In this document: piece after piece, positions 27,488 through 34,612 of the stretch | How positions within the stretch are numbered: position 1 is the stretch's first letter | How the letters are laid out: every line of letters begins with the position of its first letter | Assembly: GCA_028707085.1 (NCBI GenBank) | Contig: JAQTUW010000029.1 | Coordinates: 1-34,738, forward strand | From: Methylococcales bacterium | GTDB lineage: Bacteria; Pseudomonadota; Gammaproteobacteria; Methylococcales; Methylomonadaceae | Reading direction: 5' to 3' | Length of the DNA: 34,738 nt | The notes under the pieces: generated by a model | Told to the model about the DNA's origin: nothing | Database searches by the model: none | Seen by the model: the letters and a program-made list of their open reading frames with translations, nothing else | Translations under genes and position numbers: made by a program

Positions 27488-29205
27488 CGCCTGCTCAAAA
27501 GTAAGTGCATGTTATCCATCCCGTCGGGCTCTACACCGTATACCCGCAAAGCACCCGCCATCACCTTGGAAAACGCCGGCGCGGCAACCAGTCCACCGTA
27601 ATATTGGCCGCCAGTCGGTTCGTCGACCACTATGGCGATGATGAACCTGGGATTGCTGGCTGGGGCCATGCCGACGAACACCGAAAAATACTTATCGTCC
27701 GCATAACCGCCGGCCGTGGCCTTTTTGACCGTTCCGGTTTTACCGGCGACCCGGTAACCCTCGACCCGAGCCTGATACGCCGTGCCTTCCTTGCTGATCA
27801 CATGCTCCAGCATTTCCCTGACTTTTCTAGCCGTTTCAGGCTTGAATATCCGCTTGGCGTCCGGGTCTTCGTCCCGTTTCAGCAAGGTAACCGAGTGAAT
27901 CACGCCATCGTCGGCCAGTGCGGTATACGCTCTGGCCAGTTGCAATATCGATGTCGAAACACCATAGCCAAACGACAGGGCGGCCTGATCAAATTCGTGC
28001 CAGCCCTGATAGTCGAGCAGTGCGCCACTGGCTTCGCCCGGGAAACCGACGCCTGCCGAGGAACCGAAACCCAGTTGGCTATAAACATTCCAGAAATATT
28101 CCGGCGGCATGGTCATGGCGATCTTTGCAATCGCAATATTGCTGGATTTTTGCAATACATGCGTCAAATCCAGAGTGCCGTAGTTATGCACATCCTTGAT
28201 CGGATAACGGCCCATATAATAGACGCCGTGGGTTTCTATCATTAAATCGGGATGCACGTATCCACCGTTCAGCGCCGCGGCCAGCACAAACGGCTTGACA
28301 GTCGAGCCCGGCTCGAAACTGTCCATCATCGCCCGATTACGGTAACGGTTACTGCTTAACTCCTTTCTATTGTTCGGATTGAAGGCCGGCTGGCTGACAC
28401 AAGCCAGCACATCGCCGTTTTTGGCGTCCAGCACCACCAGCGACGCCGAATGCGCCTTGTTCTGCACCATGACATTTTGCAGTTCCCGGTAGGCCAGATA
28501 CTGGATGCGTTCATCTATCGTCAGCACCAGATCGCGTCCGGCTTCTGCCGCCTCTATATTTTCAACGTCCTGAATAATCTGCCCCTTGCCATCCTTGATA
28601 ACGCGTTTTTTGCCGATTTTGCCACGCAAAATCTGCTCGTATCCATGTTCCATGCCTTCCTGACCGACATCGTCAATGTCTGTAAAGCCAAGCAGATGTC
28701 CGGATACCGCACCAGCAGGATAAAAACGTTTAAATTCACGCTCGAAATACACACCGGTGATGTCCAGGGCTTTGACTTTTTCAGCCAGATCGGGGTTGAT
28801 CTGCCGCTTCAGATACACGAAGCGCTTACCCGCTTCCTTCACCAAAAATGCCTGCAGCTCTTTTTCCGGTATCGACAGAATCTGCGCCATTTGCCCCAAT
28901 TTTTCCCGGTCGGCGTCTTTCAACTGCCGAGTGTTGATCCAGATGGATTGAACCGGGGTGCTAATTGCCAGAGGTTCGCCGCTCCTATCCTGAATTTGGC
29001 CTCGGTAAGCCGATACCGACACCACGCCCACATGTTGCAAATCTCCCTTGTCCTGCAGAAAATCCCTGTTCATTATCTGCAGATAGATGGCGCGCCCGAC
29101 CAGAATCAGCATCGCCAGCAGCATGGCGGACAGCAAAAGTTTACGCCTGCCTGAAAAGTCGGCAGTGTGGTAAAGATTTGTATTAGATCCGCTAAAAATT
29201 CGCAT
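27484..29205 (-). CDS. ftsI: Septal peptidoglycan transpeptidase FtsI (PBP3)
   Basis: FtsI is the class B penicillin-binding protein that cross-links septal peptidoglycan with FtsW. Length is 573 residues, with one N-terminal membrane helix (about 22-43) and a periplasmic pedestal domain (RGQIQDRSGEPLAIS). The acyl-transferase site is complete: S301-TVK304 in SFEPGSTVKPF, S354-S-N356, and KTGT at 489-492. The start codon directly follows the ftsL stop codon (TAA then ATG). The ending MDNMHLLLSRR overlaps the murE start. Confidence 0.98.
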   Translation of the reverse strand: MRIFSGSNTNLYHTADFSGRRKLLLSAMLLAMLILVGRAIYLQIMNRDFLQDKGDLQHVGVVSVSAYRGQIQDRSGEPLAISTPVQSIWINTRQLKDADREKLGQMAQILSIPEKELQAFLVKEAGKRFVYLKRQINPDLAEKVKALDITGVYFEREFKRFYPAGAVSGHLLGFTDIDDVGQEGMEHGYEQILRGKIGKKRVIKDGKGQIIQDVENIEAAEAGRDLVLTIDERIQYLAYRELQNVMVQNKAHSASLVVLDAKNGDVLACVSQPAFNPNNRKELSSNRYRNRAMMDSFEPGSTVKPFVLAAALNGGYVHPDLMIETHGVYYMGRYPIKDVHNYGTLDLTHVLQKSSNIAIAKIAMTMPPEYFWNVYSQLGFGSSAGVGFPGEASGALLDYQGWHEFDQAALSFGYGVSTSILQLARAYTALADDGVIHSVTLLKRDEDPDAKRIFKPETARKVREMLEHVISKEGTAYQARVEGYRVAGKTGTVKKATAGGYADDKYFSVFVGMAPASNPRFIIAIVVDEPTGGQYYGGLVAAPAFSKVMAGALRVYGVEPDGMDNMHLLLSRR

Positions 29206-29478
29206 TTACGGTTTGATGTATATTGTTTTGTCCTGTGTCGGCAAGGTCAGCAGCAAACGGTTTCTTGCTTCGATTTCAACCCGGTTCTCTTCGGTCAGCG
29301 TGGTCAGCTCCAACTGCAACCGCCCCCATTCAACTTCATAATCATCCAGTTCCTTTTCCTTTTTCTGGATTTCCATAAATAACTTTCTGGACTGGTATTT
29401 GCTGTAAATTACGGTAATTGCAGACAGCATCAGCACGATAACCAGCAAAGACAGCAACGTATTTTTTGCAGCAGCCAT
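29206..29478 (-). CDS. ftsL: Cell division protein FtsL
   Basis: FtsL is a small bitopic protein that forms the FtsQLB complex with FtsQ and FtsB. The 90 residues comprise a short cytoplasmic end, one membrane helix (about 7-25), and a periplasmic coiled coil (YSKYQSRKLFMEIQKKEKEL and on to about residue 70). Sequence is poorly conserved in this family; position between rsmH and ftsI plus topology make the call. It shares one base with the rsmH stop codon (TAATG). Confidence 0.95.
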   Translation of the reverse strand: MAAAKNTLLSLLVIVLMLSAITVIYSKYQSRKLFMEIQKKEKELDDYEVEWGRLQLELTTLTEENRVEIEARNRLLLTLPTQDKTIYIKP

Positions 29479-30413
29479 TACACCTTCTCCGCGACCCTCA
29501 TCACTGCACTACGCGCCCTCGGGTTCTGTCGCACTTCCTCGGATTCTGCACGTATCGACTTCCCAACCTTTTTCAGCAATCCGTGCTCTATATCCTGTTC
29601 CTTTACCGGCAGCCTACCGGGATCGCTTCTGGGCCCGGATTCGGCCCTGATAAATCTTTTCACAATCCGGTCTTCCAGCGAATGAAACGAAATCACCACC
29701 AGCCTGCCCCCGGACGCCAATACCTGCGCGGCCTGCCTCAATCCGGCTTTTATCTCTTCAAGTTCCTGATTGATTTCGATCCGGATCGCCTGAAAGGTAC
29801 GGGTTGCCGGATGCTTGTACTTGTCCCGGAACGGTACGCTGTTCTCAATCAGTCGGGCCAATTGCAAGGTCGTTTCCAGCGGCTGCTCCCGGCGCTGTTC
29901 GACGATTGCCCGGGCAATACGCCTGGAAAACCGCTCTTCACCGTATTCAAACAGCACTCGGGCCAGTTCCTGTTCATCGACCTGCTGTAGATACTGCGCC
30001 GCCGTCAAACCGCAACCGCCATTCATGCGCATATCCAGCGCCCCATCCCTTAAAAAACTGAATCCTCGCGCCGCATTATCGAGCTGGGGTGACGAAACGC
30101 CCAAATCCATCAATATGCCGTCAACCTTTCCCTGATAGCCCAAGGCGGCGGCGACCTCAGCCATTTCCGAAAAACAGCCGTGATGCAGGCTGAATCGCCT
30201 GTCTTCACGCAACTTTTCGGCTTCCTGACTGTCGATAGCATCGTTATCCCGATCAAAGGCCAGTAATTTTCCATTTTCGCCCAGCAGTTGCAGTATTCCT
30301 TGGCTATGCCCGCCGCGTCCGAAAGTACAATCCAGATAAATTCCGTCCGGTTTTATCTTAAGCTGCTGTAATGCCTGTTCGTACAAAACCGCCTGATGGC
30401 TTGGCATACCCAT
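29478..30413 (-). CDS. rsmH: 16S rRNA (cytosine(1402)-N(4))-methyltransferase
   Basis: RsmH (MraW) methylates N4 of C1402 in the decoding centre of 16S rRNA using SAM. Length is 311 residues. The SAM motif YLDCTFGRGGHSQGIL is at 26-41. Other family blocks are GILMDLGVSSPQLD, RGFSFLRDGALDMRM, TFQAIRIEINQELEEI and VISFHSLEDRIVKRF. It shares one base with the mraZ stop codon (TAATG). As usual it is the second gene of the dcw cluster. Confidence 0.98.
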   Translation of the reverse strand: MGMPSHQAVLYEQALQQLKIKPDGIYLDCTFGRGGHSQGILQLLGENGKLLAFDRDNDAIDSQEAEKLREDRRFSLHHGCFSEMAEVAAALGYQGKVDGILMDLGVSSPQLDNAARGFSFLRDGALDMRMNGGCGLTAAQYLQQVDEQELARVLFEYGEERFSRRIARAIVEQRREQPLETTLQLARLIENSVPFRDKYKHPATRTFQAIRIEINQELEEIKAGLRQAAQVLASGGRLVVISFHSLEDRIVKRFIRAESGPRSDPGRLPVKEQDIEHGLLKKVGKSIRAESEEVRQNPRARSAVMRVAEKV

Positions 30414-30880
30414 TAAAACGACAAGGAGCCCAACTCCTCCAATCCTTCGCTATCGCCGCCGTCCAGCCAGTCCTGCTCTTTGCGCTGCCAAGCGGCTTCA
30501 TTCCAAATTTCAAATTTGTTCAATTGCCCGACCAGCACGATGTGTTTGTCCATACCGGCGAATTCCCGCAACTTTTCCGGTAACAATAGCCGCCCCTGAT
30601 TATCCATCTCGCATTCGGAAGCATTACCAATCACAAAGCGCCTAAGTTTGCCGGCCATTTTGTTCAAGGTCGGCAATTTGCTGATGGTTTGCTCAAGTTT
30701 CTCCCATTCCTGCAAAGGATAAAGCCACAGACAGCCCTGTTCGCCGATGCATTTTTCGTCCACGGCAACGGTCACCACCATTTGCCGGTCGCAGCACTCC
30801 TGCAATTCATCCCGATATCGGGTCGGTATTGCAATACGCCCTTTCGCATCCAGACTGATTGAACTTATGCCACGGAACAA
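30413..30880 (-). CDS. mraZ: Transcriptional regulator MraZ
   Basis: MraZ is an AbrB-like ring-forming DNA-binding protein that represses its own dcw promoter. The 155 residues contain both conserved DxxxR units: SLDAKGRIAIP (D11 to R15) and EMDNQGRLLLP (D93 to R97). The start codon is TTG (30880-30878); it is supported by GAGG at 30887-30890, and the protein begins MFRGISSISLD as in other MraZ proteins. An uncommon start codon could help hold MraZ at a low level. Four AGTGG-like boxes just upstream (30907-30942) are the likely autoregulatory site. Confidence 0.97.
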   Translation of the reverse strand: MFRGISSISLDAKGRIAIPTRYRDELQECCDRQMVVTVAVDEKCIGEQGCLWLYPLQEWEKLEQTISKLPTLNKMAGKLRRFVIGNASECEMDNQGRLLLPEKLREFAGMDKHIVLVGQLNKFEIWNEAAWQRKEQDWLDGGDSEGLEELGSLSF

Positions 30881-30886
30881 AATTGA

Positions 30887-30890
30887 CCTC
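30887..30890 (-). promoter_or_regulatory. Ribosome binding site deciding the TTG start of mraZ
   Basis: GAGG on the minus strand is 6 bases before the TTG start. No ATG in frame lies near it, so the TTG is the best start. Confidence 0.7.
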
Positions 30891-30906
30891 GCCTAAACTA
30901 AAATTT

Positions 30907-30942
30907 CCATTTTTATCCACTTTAACTCACTTATGCACCACT
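30907..30942 (-). promoter_or_regulatory. MraZ operator: four AGTGG-like boxes on a 10-11 bp period
   Basis: On the minus strand, in transcription order, the boxes are AGTGG (30942-30938), AGTGA (30931-30927), AGTGG (30921-30917) and AATGG (30911-30907), with starts 11, 10 and 10 bases apart. MraZ in E. coli and Mycoplasma is known to bind short G-rich direct repeats about one helical turn apart upstream of mraZ. The first box overlaps the -10 element, so binding would block transcription. Confidence 0.75.
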
Positions 30943-30968
30943 ATAGTTTTCAACTCATCGTTAGTCAA
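30940..30968 (-). promoter_or_regulatory. Promoter of the dcw cluster
   Basis: Minus strand TTGACT (30968-30963) and TATAGT (30945-30940) are separated by exactly 17 bases, a near-consensus sigma70 promoter. The expected start point is near 30933, within the MraZ boxes, giving a leader of about 50 bases before the mraZ TTG. Confidence 0.8.
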
Positions 30969-31469
30969 GAGCCGTTTTAAAAAATTTTGCTTTTTCTACA
31001 ATGACTTAGAGGCGATTTTCTTTTTAGAAAAATTGCCAAAAACCCTTGAAAATAAAGACAATACATATCAAATGCTTATTTATCCTTGTTGAGGTAAAGT
31101 ATATTTGCAAGAATTAGGCGTTTCTAATGCTGAATTCCGACCCGGTCAGCCTGTTGACTATCCAACAATTTTTTTTGACGGTTAAGTTGAACTGATTTGC
31201 GAGAGAGATAGACTTGGTTCGCAGTATTTGCGATTTTGGACGGGGTTAGCGCCATAAGGCGTTCTCAAGACATGGACAACCACGCCCGCCTTTTGCTTGT
31301 GTGCTGTTTGTAGGAATAGCCTGGATCCATACCGGGGTGGGGGTGGGGATGGGTCGGTTCTGATTATTTCGAGACGAGCCATGGCCGGCTTTCCGCCAGG
31401 AGCCTGTATAATGGATTGCGTGTGCCGGCGGCTGTTACGAAGCTTGCTTCAAGGAAAAGCAAAAACAGT
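30969..31469. other. Gene-poor region between the dcw promoter and the GST-like gene
   Basis: About 500 bases with no gene I can support. The left third (to about 31110) is AT-rich. The right part is mixed, with a small hairpin at about 31248-31261 (CGCC with GGCG) and a G-run at about 31338-31352. A short minus-strand open frame (31182-31382) shows no family features. A TATAAT at about 31406-31411 on the plus strand has no partner gene. The stretch could be the trace of a dispersed or decayed element. Confidence 0.4.
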
Positions 31470-32117
31470 TTAGACAGTAGAAATCTGGATACCCGGCATA
31501 CCCACATAACCCGGTAAAGCCTGAATTCGGGCAATCCAGGCCTGCACATGCGGCAAACCATCAAGACTCACACCGCCTTCAGGCGCCAGAACCACATAGG
31601 GATAACAGGCTACATCAGCTATAGTCGCTCGACCGACCGCCAGCCAGTCATGCTTTTGCAATTGCTGCTCCAGCACTGTCAGACCGGCTCCGCCCAGTGC
31701 CTGACATTCAGCCAGGTTCCAGGGACGATTGAATAACACCGCGGCGCGGGCGCGCGCCAACCCATACAATAGCTCATTCTCCGCCATTGCCAGCCACTGC
31801 ATGGTTTCAGCCATCGATTCCGCCGCTAGTGGCAGCCATTGTTCATCGGCATATTTTCGGGCCAGATAGACGAGAATGGCCGCAGAATCCCAAATCAGCC
31901 TGCCATTGTCATCAAGCACAGGTATCTGCCCGCGCGGATTGATTTGCAGGAATGCCGGCTGCTTGTGCTCTGCTTTGAACAAATTGACCGGAATTATCTG
32001 GTATTTCAGATTTAACAGCCCGCAAAACAACCGAATTTTGTAACAATTTCCGGATAACTCCATATCATAAAGCCTGATAGGAGAGCCAATGTCCTGATTT
32101 TGCTCAATGGAATCCAT
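31470..32117 (-). CDS. Glutathione S-transferase family protein
   Basis: The 215-residue product has the thioredoxin-like GST N-terminal domain: IRLYDMELSGNCYKIRLFCG (14-33) with S22 as a possible catalytic serine, the cis-proline motif INPRGQIPVLDD (59-70, P66), and WDSAAILVYLARKY (76-89), where D77-S78 contact the glutamyl part of glutathione. The C-terminal helical domain carries the N-capping box region ATIADVACYPYV. The substrate cannot be told. The start at 32117 follows the DUF2782 stop codon by 2 bases; a GTG at 32147 would overlap that gene by 28 bases and is less likely. The two genes form a small operon. Confidence 0.88.
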   Translation of the reverse strand: MDSIEQNQDIGSPIRLYDMELSGNCYKIRLFCGLLNLKYQIIPVNLFKAEHKQPAFLQINPRGQIPVLDDNGRLIWDSAAILVYLARKYADEQWLPLAAESMAETMQWLAMAENELLYGLARARAAVLFNRPWNLAECQALGGAGLTVLEQQLQKHDWLAVGRATIADVACYPYVVLAPEGGVSLDGLPHVQAWIARIQALPGYVGMPGIQISTV

Positions 32118-32119
32118 AT

Positions 32120-32458
32120 TTACCAGTCCCATTCGAACAGATTCCACATATTGATGTTGGTATTCTTGTCCATGCCATTTTTTCTAACGTCCATCTGTCC
32201 GTCGCCATTGGTATCCAGCATGTAGTATGGCGGCCCGACCTGCGGAATGATTTTTATCATATACAACTGACCGTTGCGGCGATACTCCTGGATAGTATCC
32301 TGCCCTTTACGGGTAATGGTAATGTCTGGCTCCATTTCCTCACCCGATTGTACCGGCATCGGCAGATCCGGCGGCTCCGGTACTGCAGCGGGCTCATCTC
32401 CTGCCAAACAGACTACGGGCAATAACAGCAATAGGCTGGCAACAAAGCTATAACGCAT
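32120..32458 (-). CDS. Secreted DUF2782 family protein
   Basis: The 112-residue product has a signal peptide (residues 1-19, cut near CLA-GD), a short proline-rich segment and a compact domain: EPDITITRKGQDTIQEYRRN, then LYMIKIIPQVGPPYYMLDTN. This matches what I know of DUF2782, a small periplasmic family of gammaproteobacteria with no assigned role. The C-terminus (NINMWNLFEWDW) is rich in tryptophan. It precedes the GST-like gene by 2 bases. In pseudomonads DUF2782 genes tend to lie near polA and thrB, which are not here. Confidence 0.82.
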   Translation of the reverse strand: MRYSFVASLLLLLPVVCLAGDEPAAVPEPPDLPMPVQSGEEMEPDITITRKGQDTIQEYRRNGQLYMIKIIPQVGPPYYMLDTNGDGQMDVRKNGMDKNTNINMWNLFEWDW

Positions 32459-32587
32459 ACCGATCTCTAGAAATCAATGGTTGGGCGGCAATGATAATAC
32501 AGTTTTATACACACTGTAATAATTATGCGGCTGTGAGCCGGCGGGCGGCAACAGTAGAAAACCGAAACGATGCGATCACTCCGGTTT

Positions 32588-32637
32588 AAAAAAAAGACTG
32601 ATATAGTCCCGCTTTATGAAAACGGGATATACCAGCC
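32588..32637 (-). terminator. Rho-independent terminator after the 20-residue-repeat protein gene
   Basis: On the minus strand a long imperfect stem (GGCTGGTATATCCCG pairing with CGGGACTATATCAGTC) is followed by eight T residues (32595-32588). It starts about 10 bases after the stop codon at 32647. Confidence 0.88.
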
Positions 32638-32646
32638 TTTGGTTTT

Positions 32647-33996
32647 TTAAGCCTGATTTCGCAAATATTTCTCAACACCTGTTGTTCTGGCAATAACAGC
32701 ATCGCTGTCTTGCAGACTTTGCCGCGCCAGATATTTGACTACGCCTGAAACAGCATTATCCTTGTTCAGGGTGGCCTGTTTATTGAGATACCGGGAGACG
32801 CCAGTGACTTCTGCAACAACCATTTCCTGCGACTCCTGCCTGGCCAGATATTTTGCAACCGAGCTGATTTCAATCGCCGGTTTTTCGGCCAGCAACTTCT
32901 TGATCAGATATTTGCTGACGCCCGTCAGTTCCGGGGACTGTCTGGCCAGAATTGCCTGTTTCGCCAGATAGCGGGCAACGCCGGTCAAGGGCTCTGCCTG
33001 ACTTTGCAACTGAATCTGTCTGGCAATATATTTTGCGACGCCGGTTACCTTAGGCTGCCGGCCTTCCCGAGCCGCAAGTTTTGCCAGATAGATGGCAACG
33101 CCCGAACCTTCAAATTCTTCCTCGCTATTCACTTCGACCATACTCTCTTCGTTCTGAACCGCTTGAGCTTCAAGCCTTGCCTGCTGAATTCGGGCTTCCT
33201 CCTCTACATATCTGGCAACCAAGGCCGCCGCCGCCGCCTTTCTAGCTAGCAAGGACTGCTCGGCAAGGAATTTCTCGACCCCTGTCAAAGGTGTCTGCTC
33301 AAGGAACAGACGCTCCTGCTGCTGCAAATATTTACTGACACCTGTCATGACAGGCGCATCTTTTGCCAATTGTTTTTGGCGGTTGACATATTTGGCGACC
33401 CCGGTGGAGACAGGTGTTTCTTTCGCCAGCAAATCATGCTTCAGTACGTATTTGGCCACGCCTGTTGCAACTGGCGCATCGGCATCCAGCACGTGCTGTC
33501 TGGTCAAATATTTGGCGACACCGGTCACAGTATGTTCTTCCCGGTCATGCCGGGTAACATATCTGGAGACACCGGTTATCGGCGTTTCTCTAGCCAATAT
33601 ATCTTGTCTGAGCATATATTTGGCCACCCTGGTAATCGGATTGGTCTGTTGTTGGGCAAGATACTTCTCAACACCGCTAATCGCCGGCTGCTGTTCGATT
33701 ATTGCCTGTTCCGCAAGGTTTTCGGAAGCGGCCTCTGCCGCCGCCAGCTCCGCATCGATCTCAGCCTGTAACAATGCTCTTTCCTGTTCCTGCCGGGCGA
33801 GATATCTGGCCACTCCGGTTAAATTATCCGCTATTTGCGGTTCAAGCTTTTGCAGGTAACGGGCAACACCCGTCAGTCGGCTGTTTTCCTGACTATCCGG
33901 TTCCTGATTATCGGCAACACGGGTTGCCGATGGGGTGTCGAAGAAAAAGGTCGGCAATATCCCGATTAAGCTATTCATCAAACTGTTTTTCTTCAT
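32647..33996 (-). CDS. Multi-repeat protein with 19 TGVxKYL motifs, function unknown
   Basis: I cannot assign this 449-residue protein to a named family. The start at 33996 is chosen for AGGAG at 34006-34010, 9 bases upstream; the reading frame is open to 34089. After a short N-terminus with a modest hydrophobic stretch (LMNSLIGILPTFFF, 6-19), almost all the protein is made of T-G-V-x-[K/R]-[Y/F]-[L/I/V/M] units. They start at residues 42, 60, 107, 122, 141, 158, 178, 198, 218, 238, 258, 298, 318, 338, 358, 378, 398, 417 and 439. A full unit is about TGVAKYLARQxxLAKExPV: a short amphipathic basic helix closed by proline. An Ala/Glu-rich, repeat-free stretch lies at 71-100. The first 20 residues might act as a signal peptide, so location is open. 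A multivalent scaffold or filament is my inference. It has its own terminator and a small secreted-protein gene upstream. Confidence 0.88.
   Translation of the reverse strand: MKKNSLMNSLIGILPTFFFDTPSATRVADNQEPDSQENSRLTGVARYLQKLEPQIADNLTGVARYLARQEQERALLQAEIDAELAAAEAASENLAEQAIIEQQPAISGVEKYLAQQQTNPITRVAKYMLRQDILARETPITGVSRYVTRHDREEHTVTGVAKYLTRQHVLDADAPVATGVAKYVLKHDLLAKETPVSTGVAKYVNRQKQLAKDAPVMTGVSKYLQQQERLFLEQTPLTGVEKFLAEQSLLARKAAAAALVARYVEEEARIQQARLEAQAVQNEESMVEVNSEEEFEGSGVAIYLAKLAAREGRQPKVTGVAKYIARQIQLQSQAEPLTGVARYLAKQAILARQSPELTGVSKYLIKKLLAEKPAIEISSVAKYLARQESQEMVVAEVTGVSRYLNKQATLNKDNAVSGVVKYLARQSLQDSDAVIARTTGVEKYLRNQA
32650..33873 (-). repeat. 60-bp-period coding repeats encoding the TGVxKYL units
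   Basis: Nineteen related segments, exactly 60 bp apart between residues 158 and 398 apart from one degenerate position at 278. The DNA of the core motif varies in third positions (ACGCCGGT, ACACCTGT, ACCCCGGT and others on the complementary strand are all used in corresponding places), so the amino-acid pattern is far better kept than the DNA. This points to old copies under selection rather than recent slippage. Confidence 0.9.
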
Positions 33997-34110
33997 TTGA
34001 GAATACTCCTGAATGTTTTGATTATATGCATGACGACCATATGGCTGTTTGCATTTATGAATTGGCCAGGGAGTCCGATACAAACTCACCCACCCTATCT
34101 CGATTCCAGC

Positions 34111-34368
34111 CTATCTGGCTGCCTCACTGCTGTAGATCACCTTGGGCTGAAAATTTGCCGCCGGATATCTGCCGTCAACCTCTACCGCCTCCCCCGTCGC
34201 TTTGGGTTCGCATGGCGATGCAGATGCGGCTGCCTGGCTTACGGCAGGTTCGCTACTGTAAATCACTTTGGGCTGGAAGTTTGACGCCGGATAGTCCTCG
34301 GCGTATGCAACGGAGGCTGTCAACAAAGAAGCCATAAGGACTGCCCGAGTCAATTGAGTGTGTTTCAT
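34111..34368 (-). CDS. Small secreted protein with a duplicated YPAxNFQPKVIYSSE motif
   Basis: This 85-residue protein begins with a clear signal peptide (MKHTQLTRAVLMASLLTASV, cut near AYA-ED). The mature part is only about 60 residues and consists of two copies of YPA[S/A]NFQPKVIYSSE (residues 26-40 and 68-82), joined by an Ala/Ser linker with one cysteine. I know no function; short F-x-P-K-V-I-Y motifs of this sort occur in small exported proteins of some gammaproteobacteria, but that is memory, not a database result. AAGGGG lies just upstream of the ATG. The TGVxKYL repeat gene starts 114 bases downstream in the same direction, with no terminator seen between, so the two may share a transcript. 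A small inverted repeat stands in its leader at 34383-34397. Confidence 0.82.
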   Translation of the reverse strand: MKHTQLTRAVLMASLLTASVAYAEDYPASNFQPKVIYSSEPAVSQAAASASPCEPKATGEAVEVDGRYPAANFQPKVIYSSEAAR

Positions 34369-34382
34369 ATTGTTCCCCTTAC

Positions 34383-34397
34383 CTTATCTCTGATAAG
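34383..34397. promoter_or_regulatory. Inverted repeat in the leader of the small secreted-protein gene
   Basis: CTTATC-TCT-GATAAG is a perfect 6-bp inverted repeat with a 3-base centre, 14 bases upstream of the ATG at 34368. It could be an operator or a small leader hairpin near the ribosome site. Evidence is limited to symmetry and position. Confidence 0.4.
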
Positions 34398-34420
34398 CAT
34401 GTTTCAATAAGTTAGCATGT

Positions 34421-34528
34421 ATTTGGAACCGGGGCTTTCCACTGCAAATTTCGGCCGTTGGGATACTGCCGCGACACCTGCATGGATGCATTCACGGCGT
34501 CCTCCAGCGGAAAGCCCCGGTTCCAAAT
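34421..34528. repeat. 108-bp element bounded by perfect 20-bp inverted repeats (MITE-like or palindromic intergenic element)
   Basis: ATTTGGAACCGGGGCTTTCC (34421-34440) is repeated in inverted form, without mismatch, at 34509-34528. The 68 bases between include a smaller palindrome (TGCAT-GG-ATGCA) flanked by GCCG and CGGC, so the whole can fold into a branched hairpin. It contains no gene. Size, terminal inverted repeats and intergenic place fit a non-autonomous mobile or dispersed palindromic element. No clear target duplication was seen at its ends. Confidence 0.7.
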
Positions 34529-34566
34529 CGCCATATATGGAAATTTATCGCCAAGCGTTTAATCCG

Positions 34567-34594
34567 GGTTCTTGCCGCCAATGCAGCAAGAACC
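34567..34594 (-). terminator. Hairpin after the transketolase gene, possible terminator
   Basis: GGTTCTTGC and GCAAGAACC form a perfect 9-bp stem with a 10-base loop, 18 bases after the transketolase stop codon. There is no T tract, so it may stabilise or weakly terminate the message. Confidence 0.45.
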
Positions 34595-34612
34595 TTCGAC
34601 ACTATAACTTAA

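Noticed and set aside
31182-31382. 66-codon minus-strand open frame upstream of mraZ
   Set aside because: Low-complexity start (proline run) and no recognised features; listed only as part of the gene-poor region.
32650-33873. Regularly spaced similar 60-bp segments, at first glance CRISPR-like
   Set aside because: They lie inside a single open reading frame with a good ribosome site, conserve amino acids better than DNA, and have no constant repeat separated by unique spacers.
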